Both the position numbers and the translations under genes were made by a program. A model generated the notes under the pieces. The model was not told where the DNA came from. It searched no databases and saw only the letters and a list, made by a program, of their open reading frames with translations. A stretch of DNA of 64,000 bases, taken from assembly GCF_947495565.1 (NCBI RefSeq), contig NZ_CANLZM010000001.1:310001-374000 (forward strand), written 5' to 3'. This document shows positions 55,649 through 63,834 of this stretch, piece by piece. This DNA is from an uncultured Pontibacter sp. (GTDB lineage Bacteria; Bacteroidota; Bacteroidia; Cytophagales; Hymenobacteraceae). Within the stretch, counting starts at the first letter, position 1, and the number at the start of each line of letters is the position of its first letter.

Positions 55649-55854
55649 AAACTTTTGATTTGTAATTTATACTTACTGAGAGGCACGGTTTAGTGTTATG
55701 AAAAATTTGAAGAAGGGTGGTATAGAGTGGAGCAGAAAGTATGTTTATAACGTAATTTTCGGCTGCTGTTTATTCTGAGTTTATATTTTGTTATACTTTC
55801 TAGCTGCCGTTTTTCTTCATCTTGAACCAAGCTATCCTTTCTGGCTGACGCTGA

Positions 55855-55970
55855 TCCACAGCCTTGATTCGGGAGAGGGCTACGGGGGATTGAACCCAGT
55901 GCTGCTGGATAATGCAAGTTGGAAGCTTGCTGCCATGAGAAACCCCGAGTTGAAAGCTCGTGGCAGAGCT
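55855..55970. repeat. REP-like hairpin cluster A
   Basis: Successive small hairpins: 55914-55930 (gcaag / cttgc stem extended by a G-U and an A-T pair, loop gga) and 55946-55960 (cgag / ctcg stem extended the same way). The second is enclosed by tgcca (55931-55935) and tggca (55961-55965). Upstream lie gggattgaaccc (gggat/aaccc side) and a CCAG/CTGG pair. On the minus strand the block reads CTCATGGCAG before CAAGCTTCCAACTTGC. It is related to cluster B at 60.5 kb. The next gene to the right is radical SAM. Confidence 0.75.
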
Positions 55971-56020
55971 GTATGTATGCTAGTTATAGATTCTTAGAGT
56001 GGCAAGAATACGGATGATTT

Positions 56021-56968
56021 TTACCTGCTACAACCACCGCAGTTGCGCTCCAACGCCTCACTCTGGTAGTGCTTCTCGAAAAACTCATCACACCACAGGC
56101 AAACATTTTTAAGCTCTGCCGTGCGCTCTTTTGCAACGTCTTCAGAGATACCCATACTTTCACCCAAGGCCAGCGGGTTACCTTCGTTTATTTTCTGCCA
56201 GATTACAGATTTAGATACGCGCTGCAGTACATCGGCCACTTTTTCGGTGCGGGCGTCGCCCAGCGGAATTTTAGTGCCGGGGCAGCAGGGGTTTATCTTC
56301 CAGAGCTGTATGGAAATTTCCTGTGGGATGTCTTCTGCCCCGGTCAGAAAGCCCTTGCCGCCCGAAAGTATGGCGCAGAAGTTATGGTCTGGGTCTTCCT
56401 TCCAGAGTCCTTTCTCGAAAGCACGGCCCCTGGCCCAGTTGCCGCCCAGCCACATATCAATGGTAGCGCCCCAGTAGCCCCAGCTGGCTTTGTGCCTGGT
56501 AATGTAGGTGTTTTTTTCCACGAGCGGGTCCTTGTCCTCGCCGTTCACGCCGCGGCTGGCGAACAGGTCGGCCAGCTCCATCAGGCGGGCACCGGCATGC
56601 TTGTGGTAACGGTCTATGCTGGCAATATCGAAACGGGTAACGCCTTTCTGCAGCAGCGTGTCCAGGATTTTTTCGTTGAGCAGGTCGCCGTTGGTTTGCA
56701 GCATGATCTGCACGCGGCCCTGGTAGCGCTCCTGCAGGCGGTCCAGTATTTTGTACAGCAGCTTTTTATCAGCCAGCGGCTCGCCCCCGGATAGTATGAG
56801 GCGGTCCATACTGTCGGGCAGGTTATCGATAATGGCCATGCAGTCTTCCTCGGGAATGCGTTCTCCGCGTGGGCCGGAGCTGTTGTAGCAGTGGTCGCAC
56901 TCGTCGTTGCAGAGCTGGGTGAACACCCAGTACACCGATTCTATATGGTTAAAGTCTTTATTTGTCAT
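56021..56968 (-). CDS. Radical SAM enzyme of unknown function, with C-terminal Cys-rich region
   Basis: 315 residues from the ATG at 56968 (MTNKDFNHIESVYWVF). The longer frame is not supported, because this one overlaps the ATPase gene by only 11 bases. The CX3CX2C cluster motif is CNDECDHC (Cys20, Cys24, Cys27), followed by LILSGGEPLADKKLL (SAM-binding GGEP). The C-terminal third has seven more cysteines: NFCAIL, INPCCPGTK, NVCLWCDEFF and RNCGGCSR. This suggests one or two auxiliary Fe-S clusters, as in SPASM or twitch proteins. It is the last gene of a TonB receptor-ABC train, so it may act on the imported compound. Substrate unknown. Confidence 0.85.
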   Translation of the reverse strand: MTNKDFNHIESVYWVFTQLCNDECDHCYNSSGPRGERIPEEDCMAIIDNLPDSMDRLILSGGEPLADKKLLYKILDRLQERYQGRVQIMLQTNGDLLNEKILDTLLQKGVTRFDIASIDRYHKHAGARLMELADLFASRGVNGEDKDPLVEKNTYITRHKASWGYWGATIDMWLGGNWARGRAFEKGLWKEDPDHNFCAILSGGKGFLTGAEDIPQEISIQLWKINPCCPGTKIPLGDARTEKVADVLQRVSKSVIWQKINEGNPLALGESMGISEDVAKERTAELKNVCLWCDEFFEKHYQSEALERNCGGCSR

Positions 56969-57698
56969 TGGTTGATATGTTATGTTCAATACTATTCCAG
57001 AAGGCGAGTTCTTCCTGCACACCCGTGGCGGGGTCATCCATAAAAGCCTCCTTGGAACGATAGAGCGTAAGTTTGCCGGCGGCCATGTAGGCAAAGCGGT
57101 CACCGATGAGCAGCGCCTCCTTTACGTCGTGCGTAACAAACAGGGCGGTGATGCCATATTTACGGGCCAGGCGCAGAAACAGCTTTTGCATGGCAGAGCG
57201 CGTCTGGGCATCGAGGCTGGCAAAGGGCTCATCAAGCAGGAGCACGCGCGGCAGAAAGATGATGGCACGCCCAAAGGCCACCCGCTGCCGCTGCCCACCC
57301 GAAAGCTGGTCTGGTTTTTTCTGCGCGTGCTCCTGTAGCTCCAGCTCGCGCAGCATACTTTGTACCTTGCTTTGCACCTCTGCCTCCGGGGTTTTGCGCA
57401 CGCGCAGGCCATAGGCGATATTCTCGAACACGCTGAGGTGCGGGAACAGCAGCGGCTCCTGAAACAGGTACACCATTTCCCGCTCACGCGGCGGCACTTC
57501 GTTTATACTCTCCCCGGCCCATTTTATACTTCCGGCATCGGGTGGCAGCAGGCCGGCGAGGGTTTTGAGCAGCGTTGTTTTGCCGCAGCCCGAGCGCCCC
57601 AGCACTGCCAGCACCTGCCCCTCCGGCACCTCCACCGACACATGGTCGAGCACGGTATGCAACTGAAAAGCTTTGTGTATGTGTTGTATCGATAGCAT
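56958..57698 (-). CDS. ABC transporter ATP-binding protein (YnjD-like)
   Basis: 246 residues with Walker A GRSGCGKTT (about 34-42), Q-loop VYLFQEPLLFPHLSVFENIAYGL, signature LSGGQRQRVAFGRAI, Walker B RVLLLDEPFASLD and H-loop VTHDVKEALLIGD. The family is the iron/thiamine/spermidine-type importer ATPases. The start codon overlaps the stop of the preceding permease by one base (TGATG), and its own end overlaps the radical SAM gene by 11 bases, so this is a tightly coupled operon. E. coli YnjD is the nearest architectural match, but its physiological substrate is also uncertain. Confidence 0.92.
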   Translation of the reverse strand: MLSIQHIHKAFQLHTVLDHVSVEVPEGQVLAVLGRSGCGKTTLLKTLAGLLPPDAGSIKWAGESINEVPPREREMVYLFQEPLLFPHLSVFENIAYGLRVRKTPEAEVQSKVQSMLRELELQEHAQKKPDQLSGGQRQRVAFGRAIIFLPRVLLLDEPFASLDAQTRSAMQKLFLRLARKYGITALFVTHDVKEALLIGDRFAYMAAGKLTLYRSKEAFMDDPATGVQEELAFWNSIEHNISTNDK

Positions 57699-58459
57699 CA
57701 GATTCCTCTAAAAACAAATTTTTTATTGGCCCACAGCAGTAGGGCAGGGGGCAGCATGATCAGCAGCGATGCCAGTGCCGCATGAAAAATATTAGCCTCA
57801 TTCACGTATTTAAACACCAGAATTGTCAGCGTTTTTACCTTGCCCAGCCCAATAAACTGCGTCAGGCCATACTCAAACCAGGAGATCAGGAACGTCTGGA
57901 AAAAACAGATGAGCAGCAGGGATTTGGCAAGCGGCAACAGCACGTGGCGCAATGTATAAACAGCGGAAGCGCCCAATGTTTGCGATTGCTGCTCAAGTTG
58001 GAGTACCTCGCGGCTCCAGAAGCTCTGGAAAAAGATAACGGCAAACGGAAACGCAAGTATAAGTTGCCCCAGCAACACCCCGATAAGCTCGCCGCTCATG
58101 CCCGTAAGCAGGAAAAAGCGCTGCACCATTATGGCCAGCACCACCGGCGACAGCACAAAGGGCCAGTACGCGAGCAGCAGCCAGCGGTTTTTATACTTTG
58201 CCAGCGCAATTTCCTTGCTGATGATAAAGCCAAGCAGCGTTGAAAGTATGGCCACGCCCAAGCCAAGTATAAGCGACCGTACCAGGCCAAACTGCAGCTC
58301 GCTCTGCCCCGACCACAGCTGTTGCCAGTTAGCTAGCGTAAAGCGCTGCGGCAACACACTCGGGTAAAACCACGATTGCCCCACCGATAGCACTGTAAAG
58401 AACAGGAAAGGCAAAAGTATAGCCGAGGCAAGTATAACCGTGAGTGATTTCCTAAGCAT
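57698..58459 (-). CDS. ABC transporter permease, second subunit (C-terminal half of a YnjC-like permease)
   Basis: 253 residues from the ATG at 58459; the 82-residue longer frame has Cys/Arg-rich nonsense composition and overlaps the upstream permease. About six membrane segments (LTVILASAILLPFLFFTVLSV, LVRSLILGLGVAILSTLLGFI, WLLLAYWPFVLSPVVLAIMV). The permease EAA-like loop is LEQQSQTLGASAVYTLRHVLLPLAKS. Its start overlaps the end of the first permease by 8 bases. In E. coli, YnjC is a single 511-residue protein; here the two halves are separate genes. Confidence 0.88.
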   Translation of the reverse strand: MLRKSLTVILASAILLPFLFFTVLSVGQSWFYPSVLPQRFTLANWQQLWSGQSELQFGLVRSLILGLGVAILSTLLGFIISKEIALAKYKNRWLLLAYWPFVLSPVVLAIMVQRFFLLTGMSGELIGVLLGQLILAFPFAVIFFQSFWSREVLQLEQQSQTLGASAVYTLRHVLLPLAKSLLLICFFQTFLISWFEYGLTQFIGLGKVKTLTILVFKYVNEANIFHAALASLLIMLPPALLLWANKKFVFRGI

Positions 58460-59330
58460 GGCGCTGCAGTTTTTTAAAGCTGATGGAGAGCAGCAGCAGT
58501 ACAAACAAAGTAAACGCCACGCTGATGGCATAGCCCTGCGGGATATCGAGCAGGTTGAAGCGTTGGAACTTCTGCACCGCCAGCACCGACACCATGGGGT
58601 GTTGCTGACTGCCGATAAGCAGCGGCACCTCGTAGGCGCCAAGTATAAAAATGAAGTACAGCAGCAGGTTGGGCGCAGCGGTTTTGAGCAGCGTAGGCAC
58701 GGCAATGTGACGTGAAAAGTATACTTTGCCAGCTCCCAGGTTTTCGGATACTTCTTGCAGTTGCCTTAGGTTTTGCTCGCGGTAAATGGCATTGAAAAGC
58801 AGCGTCAGGAAGGGGATGGCCATGAGCGTGTGCGCTAGTATGATGCCGAAGCCAAAGCTATCGTGTACTAAATCAGGGAACTGCTGCAAGCCAGGAATCC
58901 AGTTTAAACTATAGGCCACCCGCGATACTAACCCTGACTTTGTGAATAGCTGGAAAACCAGAAAACCCATAACGACCGCCGGGATGGTAAGCGGCAAGTA
59001 TAATAGGTAACTAAGCGAGCCGTTGCGCAGGCTTTTTTGGAAGTATAAACTTAGAAAAAGGGCAGTAGCGGTGGCTAATGTTATCGCGGTAAACGCAATG
59101 TACAGGCTATACCCCAGCGACTGCAGCAATACGCCCGATGCCAGCACCTGCTGCCAGTGCTGCAGGGTAAAACCGGAACTCAACGCGCCCGTCAGCCCGA
59201 GACTATAAGCCAGACCGTAGAGCAAACCACCGGCCACGGGCGCAGCCGCCAGCAGCAGGAAAAGCAGCCGCAAGTATAATCCGCTGCCTCGTTTAGTTTT
59301 GGTTGATAACCTGTGTTCTAAAATCATCAT
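58452..59330 (-). CDS. ABC transporter permease, first subunit (N-terminal half of a YnjC-like permease)
   Basis: 292 residues with about six membrane segments (LYLRLLFLLLAAAPVAGGLLYG, SLGYSLYIAFTAITLATATALFLSLYF, LLYLPLTIPAVVMGFLVFQ). The EAA loop is QLQEVSENLGAGKVYFSRHIAVPTLLK. Its start overlaps the end of the solute-binding protein gene by 38 bases, and it precedes the second permease with an 8-base overlap. The paired permeases plus ATPase and binding protein give a complete importer. Both ATGs at 59330 and 59327 are usable. Confidence 0.88.
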   Translation of the reverse strand: MMILEHRLSTKTKRGSGLYLRLLFLLLAAAPVAGGLLYGLAYSLGLTGALSSGFTLQHWQQVLASGVLLQSLGYSLYIAFTAITLATATALFLSLYFQKSLRNGSLSYLLYLPLTIPAVVMGFLVFQLFTKSGLVSRVAYSLNWIPGLQQFPDLVHDSFGFGIILAHTLMAIPFLTLLFNAIYREQNLRQLQEVSENLGAGKVYFSRHIAVPTLLKTAAPNLLLYFIFILGAYEVPLLIGSQQHPMVSVLAVQKFQRFNLLDIPQGYAISVAFTLFVLLLLSISFKKLQRHA

Positions 59331-60513
59331 AAAGTCTGATCATGTACTCGGGCGCCAACTCCTCAAAGGCTCTGCCCTGGATGCTTGTGCGGTCTGGTGC
59401 GTGCCTGCGTGCCGGAATGTTCTGGAACTTCTGCTGCCATTCGGCGGGCAGTTTTTCGGTAGACAGCACAGTGCCGTCACCCCATACTTCGGGGCTGGCT
59501 TTGCGGTACTGCGCCTCCGCCGACTGCAGGAAATTAATCACCACCAGCGCCCCCGCCAGGTTCCCGGACTGCTTCATGATGCCCAGGTAGTGCGAGTTTT
59601 GAATGGTGCCCGGCTTCGGCACGTATGCCCTGGAACTCTCTGGAAAAACGCCCTGCAGTATTTTATTGTCGACCTCGCTATCGTTGTTGCTGAAGGTAAA
59701 ATGCACTTCGCCGTTGGCGTAAAGCTGATGCAGCTGCGCGAGTGTTTCCGGGAATGTCTGGCCTTGTTTCCAGAAGTATGGCTTTAGCACGTTGACTTTC
59801 TGCCAGAGTTGCTTACTATACTTTTTATACTTAGCCTCATCAAAATCGCCTGCCAACTCATCTTTCCCGGCCAATGCAATCAACCACGATTTAAGCAGCG
59901 TCATGCCCGTGAACTCGTTGGGGATGGTGAAGGTGCCGGGGTTCGCTTGTACGTACTTTTCCAGCTCCTCGAAAGAGGCAGGAGGATGCTGTACTTGGCT
60001 TGAATTATAAATAAATGCCAGCTGCACATTGCCCCAGGGAGCTTCCATACCCTCCACCGGCTGCTGAAAATCACGAGCGATGAACGGGTTCTGCCAGTTC
60101 ACATACTTGTTGTTGGGCAGCAACTCGGTAAACGGACCGTAAAGCGCATCGAATTGGCGCAGCTGGTAAAAGGTCTCGCCGTTAATCCAGATCACATCAA
60201 TCTCGCTAGTCTTTTTGCCCGTCTCTTTCTCACCCAAAGCCAGGCCCACAATATCTTTTCCCTGACCAGAGGAAATCTCCAGTGTAATGCTATACTGCTC
60301 TTGCAGTTGCGGCTTCACGTAGGTTTGCATGTATTGGTTGATGAGCGGGTCGCCCTGCCACATCATCATCTGTACGGTGGTGCCGCTGGCAGCTTGTTCT
60401 ATACTTTGCCAATCCGCTTGTTGCACGTTTAGCTGCGCCTCCTGCTCTGAAGTGTTCCCGCAGGCGCTGCACAGGAGCAGAAAGCTTAAAAATAAGGTAT
60501 GTAAGTGTTTCAT
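59293..60513 (-). CDS. ABC transporter solute-binding lipoprotein (YnjB-like)
   Basis: 406 residues with a lipobox (LLCSAC, Cys18). The type II periplasmic-binding fold pattern is seen: TTVQMMMWQGDPLINQYMQTYV, DVIWINGETFYQLRQFDALYGPFTELLPN, GMEAPWGNVQLAFIYNSS, IPNEFTGMTLLKSWLIAL and FTFSNNDSEVDNKI. These blocks match YnjB from memory. It follows the TonB-dependent receptor by 264 bases of hairpins and repeats, and the first permease gene begins inside it. The ligand is unknown; the YnjB group has been loosely linked to thiamine or metal import, without proof here. Confidence 0.87.
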   Translation of the reverse strand: MKHLHTLFLSFLLLCSACGNTSEQEAQLNVQQADWQSIEQAASGTTVQMMMWQGDPLINQYMQTYVKPQLQEQYSITLEISSGQGKDIVGLALGEKETGKKTSEIDVIWINGETFYQLRQFDALYGPFTELLPNNKYVNWQNPFIARDFQQPVEGMEAPWGNVQLAFIYNSSQVQHPPASFEELEKYVQANPGTFTIPNEFTGMTLLKSWLIALAGKDELAGDFDEAKYKKYSKQLWQKVNVLKPYFWKQGQTFPETLAQLHQLYANGEVHFTFSNNDSEVDNKILQGVFPESSRAYVPKPGTIQNSHYLGIMKQSGNLAGALVVINFLQSAEAQYRKASPEVWGDGTVLSTEKLPAEWQQKFQNIPARRHAPDRTSIQGRAFEELAPEYMIRLYDDFRTQVINQN

Positions 60514-60526
60514 AAATATCTATTCC

Positions 60527-60705
60527 ACCGCAAGCTTCCAGCTTGTGGTACTGCATGAGGCAAGCTTTCAGCTTGCGTAAATTTACTTTCAAACTGAGTT
60601 AAGACCTCATCTGCCTCCGAATTCCGGAACTACTGCACTTGAAGCCTCCGGCATCAGTGAAGTCACAGACTTCACATCATTAGAAGATACAAGTCTAAAG
60701 ACTTG
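60527..60705. repeat. REP-like hairpin cluster B (four perfect hairpins)
   Basis: Hairpins: 60527-60549 (10-base stem with core caagct / agcttg), 60560-60576 (gcaagct / agcttgc), 60657-60675 (gtgaagtc / gacttcac) and 60690-60705 (caagtct / agacttg). Weaker ones lie at 60616-60628 (tccg / cgga) and 60644-60652. The minus strand reads CTCATGCAG between the first two, the same element seen in cluster A. It sits between the TonB-dependent receptor and the binding-protein gene. Confidence 0.8.
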
Positions 60706-60735
60706 CACCATATATGTTCATCAACCAAACTCTAT

Positions 60736-60775
60736 AACTTTCTAACTTCTAAACCTTCTAACTTCCCAACTTTCT
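60736..60775. repeat. Five tandem degenerate copies of an 8-base unit
   Basis: Units read aactttct, aacttcta, aaccttct, aacttccc, aactttct, back to back, ending two bases before the TonB-dependent receptor stop codon on the minus strand. The first and last units are identical. Confidence 0.85.
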
Positions 60776-60777
60776 AC

Positions 60778-63700
60778 CTAAAACACATACCTCAAGCCAA
60801 ACTGAAACTGCCTGGGCGGAGCGGCGTTGCGGCGCACCAGCACCCCGCTGCTAGCCGGGCCAACCTGTATCTGGTTGCTTTGCGTGGCGTTGTTGCTGTA
60901 GCCGCTCAGGTTTTCAGCATCAAAAAGGTTAAAAACATCCGCACGAATTTCAAGACCATTCTCCTTGCCGGAGCCAAAAGGTATAAAATACTGCACACTT
61001 GCATCGAGGGTATTGGACCAGGGCAGGCGATCGGAGTTTCGACCTTCGCCGGGTTGGCGGTCGGAGTTGCCTACATAAGCATCCCCAAAAGCAGAGCCGT
61101 CGCCGTTGAGGTCGTTCGTAAAGATGGGGTTGCCACTGCCGTTCAGCACCGGGCTGCCATTGCGGTTAATAATGCTGTACTGCGATGCATCCGGAATACG
61201 GTTAATCGGCTGGCCACTTTGCAGCAGCGCCGCCACCGTTAGCGTCAGGTTTTGCAGCGGGTAGTAGTTATAGATGGCGTTGATGACATGGCGGCGATCG
61301 TTGATGCTTGGGCCCCATTCAGCCTCAAAATTATTGGCATCCATCGCCCTGAAGTTAATGTCCTCCGTGTTGTTTTCGAGGTAAGACAAAGTATAAATCA
61401 GGCGGTACGAGAATCTATCCTCCGTCTTGTCTTTCTGCAGGTTAAAGCTGGCCGCGTAGTAATTGCTTTCGCCCTCGGATTCGGTCATCACCAGGCTGCG
61501 GGCTACGCCTTCCACACGTTCTCCGTCTATGATAGCGTAGTTGCCATAAATGGGTAGCGGACGCGTTTCGTCGGCCCAGGCGCTGCTGCGGGCCACGTCT
61601 TCCTGCTGGCTACGGTTATAGTCCCATGCGGCCGGGGCGTTTAAGTTTACCGTTCGGAACTGGTTACGGCCACGGTTGTACACCACATCCACATAAAAGA
61701 GTTTGTTTGTAGCCATTTGCAATTGATAGCCCAGCGAGAACTGCTGCGTGTAAGGGTTGTCGTAGCCGTTGGGGTTGAGGATGCGGCGCTCGTTGCTGAA
61801 GAGGTTGCGCTGCTCGGCAAAGCTTTCGGCTGGCGGGCCCTGCAGGTAAACGTAAGGCAAACCGGCGTTGTTGCTCTGGCCCACGGTCAGGTTGCCGTTA
61901 AAAGTTACGCGATTCGGGTCGGTGTCTGCGGGCAGTATACCCTGCTGCGCAAAGTATGCGATCTGCTTCTTAAAATCCTCGGAGTTGTTGTTCTGCTGCA
62001 GGGCATCGCTGTAAATGGCGTACAGCACCTTGTCATAAAACACACCGAAACCGCCGCGCAAGGTACTATTGGGAGTCAGTTGGTAATTAAAGCTAATCCG
62101 TGGTGCCAGGTTATTGAAATCGCCTTTGCCGCTGCCGCCTTGGGATAGGTTATCGTAATCGTAGCGCAGGCCGAGATTCAGGTTCAGGCGGTCGGTGGCC
62201 TGTAGTTGGTCCTCGAGGTATAAAGTATACATGTTTTGCCGCTTGCCAAACGAAGTCGGGCGCAGTTCCACGCTGTAGTTCGTTACCAGCGCATCCGCCG
62301 GAATGTCATTTATACTTAAACCCAAGCCGAAGTTTTGAGCGCTTATGTTGGCGAGTTGCTCCTGTGTAAGCTGCACGCGGTAGCTGCCGTTGGGGTTGCC
62401 GCCGCCAAAAAGTTCATGGTTGGTGCTCAGGATTTCAGCTCCGGCTCTTAACGTATGGATGCCCATGCTCCAGGTGGCTTTTTGCTGTGCCTGCAGGGTA
62501 TGCTGTATACTTTCGAAGGCATAGCCGGGGTGACCTAAAACAGCCACAGTTTCGCCGGTTGGGCCAGCCACAGCAACATCGGGGCTGCCTGGGTTGTCAG
62601 GCGAGGCATAATCCCAGCGGAAGCGGGCATATTGCAGGCTCGTTTCCAGCGTCAGGTTGCCGGAGGTGTATACATTGGTGCTGGCCAGGTTAAGCGAGTT
62701 GCGCACCTGGTCGCTGGCTGCCGACGGAAAACTCAATCCGCCCGACAAGCCTCCGGCCTGCCGCCCAATGCCCACTACGCCCACATTGGCCCGAATGGCC
62801 GAGTGAAAGCGGTCGCTCCAGTAATGGTCCAGCTTGCCCGAAAGGTAGTTGAAGTAGTTTTTGCCGCGCACCGTTTCGTTCACGCCCAAAGCCGGGCTGC
62901 GCAGCAAGTTGTCTTTCAGGTCGGTGGTGTGTTCGTAGTTCAGGTAGTAAAACGTTTGCCCTTTAATGATTGGTCCACCCACGCCAAACCCTGCCTGGTA
63001 ACGCTGGAACCCGTCTTTTACCTGGTTGCCGGATAAATCGCGCTGCGCGTAGGGTGAGGAGGCATCCAGGAAACCGGGGCGCGTCAGGAAAAACGCCTCG
63101 CCCTGCAGCTCGTTGCTACCCGATTTGGTTGTGATGTTGATAATGCCGTTGCCCGTGTTCCCAAACTCCGCTGAGTAATTGTTCGTCAGCACCGATACGT
63201 TTTGCACAAACCCGATAGGCATGTTAAAGCGCGACCCACCCAGGAACTGCTCGTTGTTGTCCAGCCCATCGATGAGGTAATTGTTGAACAGCGGGTTAGC
63301 TCCGTTTATACTTACATTGGGCGCCTCCGGGAAAAAGCCTGTGGCCTGCGTTACGTTGGGCAGGCGGTACAGCATTCGGGTTACATCGCGGCCTTCCACG
63401 GGCAGGCTCCTGATCTCTGCAATCCGCATCTCCGACGAAACCTCGGCATTATGCATGTTGATGCGCGTGGTGCTGGGCGCATACACGGTTACTCCCTGCA
63501 AATCCACTTCGCGCTTGTAAGGCAGCACTAGGGTAACCGTGCGTTTAAAGTTTGAGCGTAAAATAACAGGCTCGGATGCGGTGAACGTATAGGTTTCAGT
63601 TTCAGCGGAAAGGATGGTATAGCTGCCAGCGGTGTTAAGGCCGGAGAAAGTGGCAACGCCTTTGCTGTTGGTGCTTTTGCTGGTTTTAAAACCGATGGCA

Positions 63701-63834
63701 GCGTTTTGCGCCGTCAGTTGCATGCCCTCCAGCGGCTCCAGTTTGGGGTTGAGTACGGTTACTTCAATGTCGCCTTGCGCCAATGCCGCGGCCATGGGTA
63801 CAAAATACCCGAGTATGAGGAAAAGTCTTCTCAT
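60778..63834 (-). CDS. TonB-dependent receptor with N-terminal carboxypeptidase-regulatory-like domain (Oar-like)
   Basis: 1018 residues from the ATG at 63834; one codon earlier is a TTG. A signal peptide (to AALAQ) precedes a carboxypeptidase-regulatory-like domain (about 20-105, IEVTVLNPKLEPLEGMQLTAQN). A plug follows with RINMHNAEVSSEMRIAEIRSLPVEGRDV and VSINGANPLFNNYLIDGLDNNEQFLGG, then a large barrel ending in PRQFQFGLRYVF. There is no STN domain, so it is a transporter rather than a signalling receptor, and no SusD follows. It precedes the ABC importer and radical SAM genes on the same strand, suggesting outer-membrane uptake of the same compound. Confidence 0.9.
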   Translation of the reverse strand: MRRLFLILGYFVPMAAALAQGDIEVTVLNPKLEPLEGMQLTAQNAAIGFKTSKSTNSKGVATFSGLNTAGSYTILSAETETYTFTASEPVILRSNFKRTVTLVLPYKREVDLQGVTVYAPSTTRINMHNAEVSSEMRIAEIRSLPVEGRDVTRMLYRLPNVTQATGFFPEAPNVSINGANPLFNNYLIDGLDNNEQFLGGSRFNMPIGFVQNVSVLTNNYSAEFGNTGNGIINITTKSGSNELQGEAFFLTRPGFLDASSPYAQRDLSGNQVKDGFQRYQAGFGVGGPIIKGQTFYYLNYEHTTDLKDNLLRSPALGVNETVRGKNYFNYLSGKLDHYWSDRFHSAIRANVGVVGIGRQAGGLSGGLSFPSAASDQVRNSLNLASTNVYTSGNLTLETSLQYARFRWDYASPDNPGSPDVAVAGPTGETVAVLGHPGYAFESIQHTLQAQQKATWSMGIHTLRAGAEILSTNHELFGGGNPNGSYRVQLTQEQLANISAQNFGLGLSINDIPADALVTNYSVELRPTSFGKRQNMYTLYLEDQLQATDRLNLNLGLRYDYDNLSQGGSGKGDFNNLAPRISFNYQLTPNSTLRGGFGVFYDKVLYAIYSDALQQNNNSEDFKKQIAYFAQQGILPADTDPNRVTFNGNLTVGQSNNAGLPYVYLQGPPAESFAEQRNLFSNERRILNPNGYDNPYTQQFSLGYQLQMATNKLFYVDVVYNRGRNQFRTVNLNAPAAWDYNRSQQEDVARSSAWADETRPLPIYGNYAIIDGERVEGVARSLVMTESEGESNYYAASFNLQKDKTEDRFSYRLIYTLSYLENNTEDINFRAMDANNFEAEWGPSINDRRHVINAIYNYYPLQNLTLTVAALLQSGQPINRIPDASQYSIINRNGSPVLNGSGNPIFTNDLNGDGSAFGDAYVGNSDRQPGEGRNSDRLPWSNTLDASVQYFIPFGSGKENGLEIRADVFNLFDAENLSGYSNNATQSNQIQVGPASSGVLVRRNAAPPRQFQFGLRYVF

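Noticed and set aside
55875..55905. tRNA-like T-arm (gggattgaaccc on the plus strand)
   Set aside because: No matching acceptor, D or anticodon arms could be drawn on the minus strand; the bases belong to the REP-like hairpin cluster.
56069..56794. 241-residue frame antisense to the radical SAM gene
   Set aside because: Shadow frame; the minus strand has the CX3CX2C and GGEP motifs.
57698..58705. Longer 335-residue frame for the second permease
   Set aside because: The extra 82 N-terminal residues are Cys/Arg-rich and overlap the first permease; the ATG at 58459 gives a normal membrane protein.
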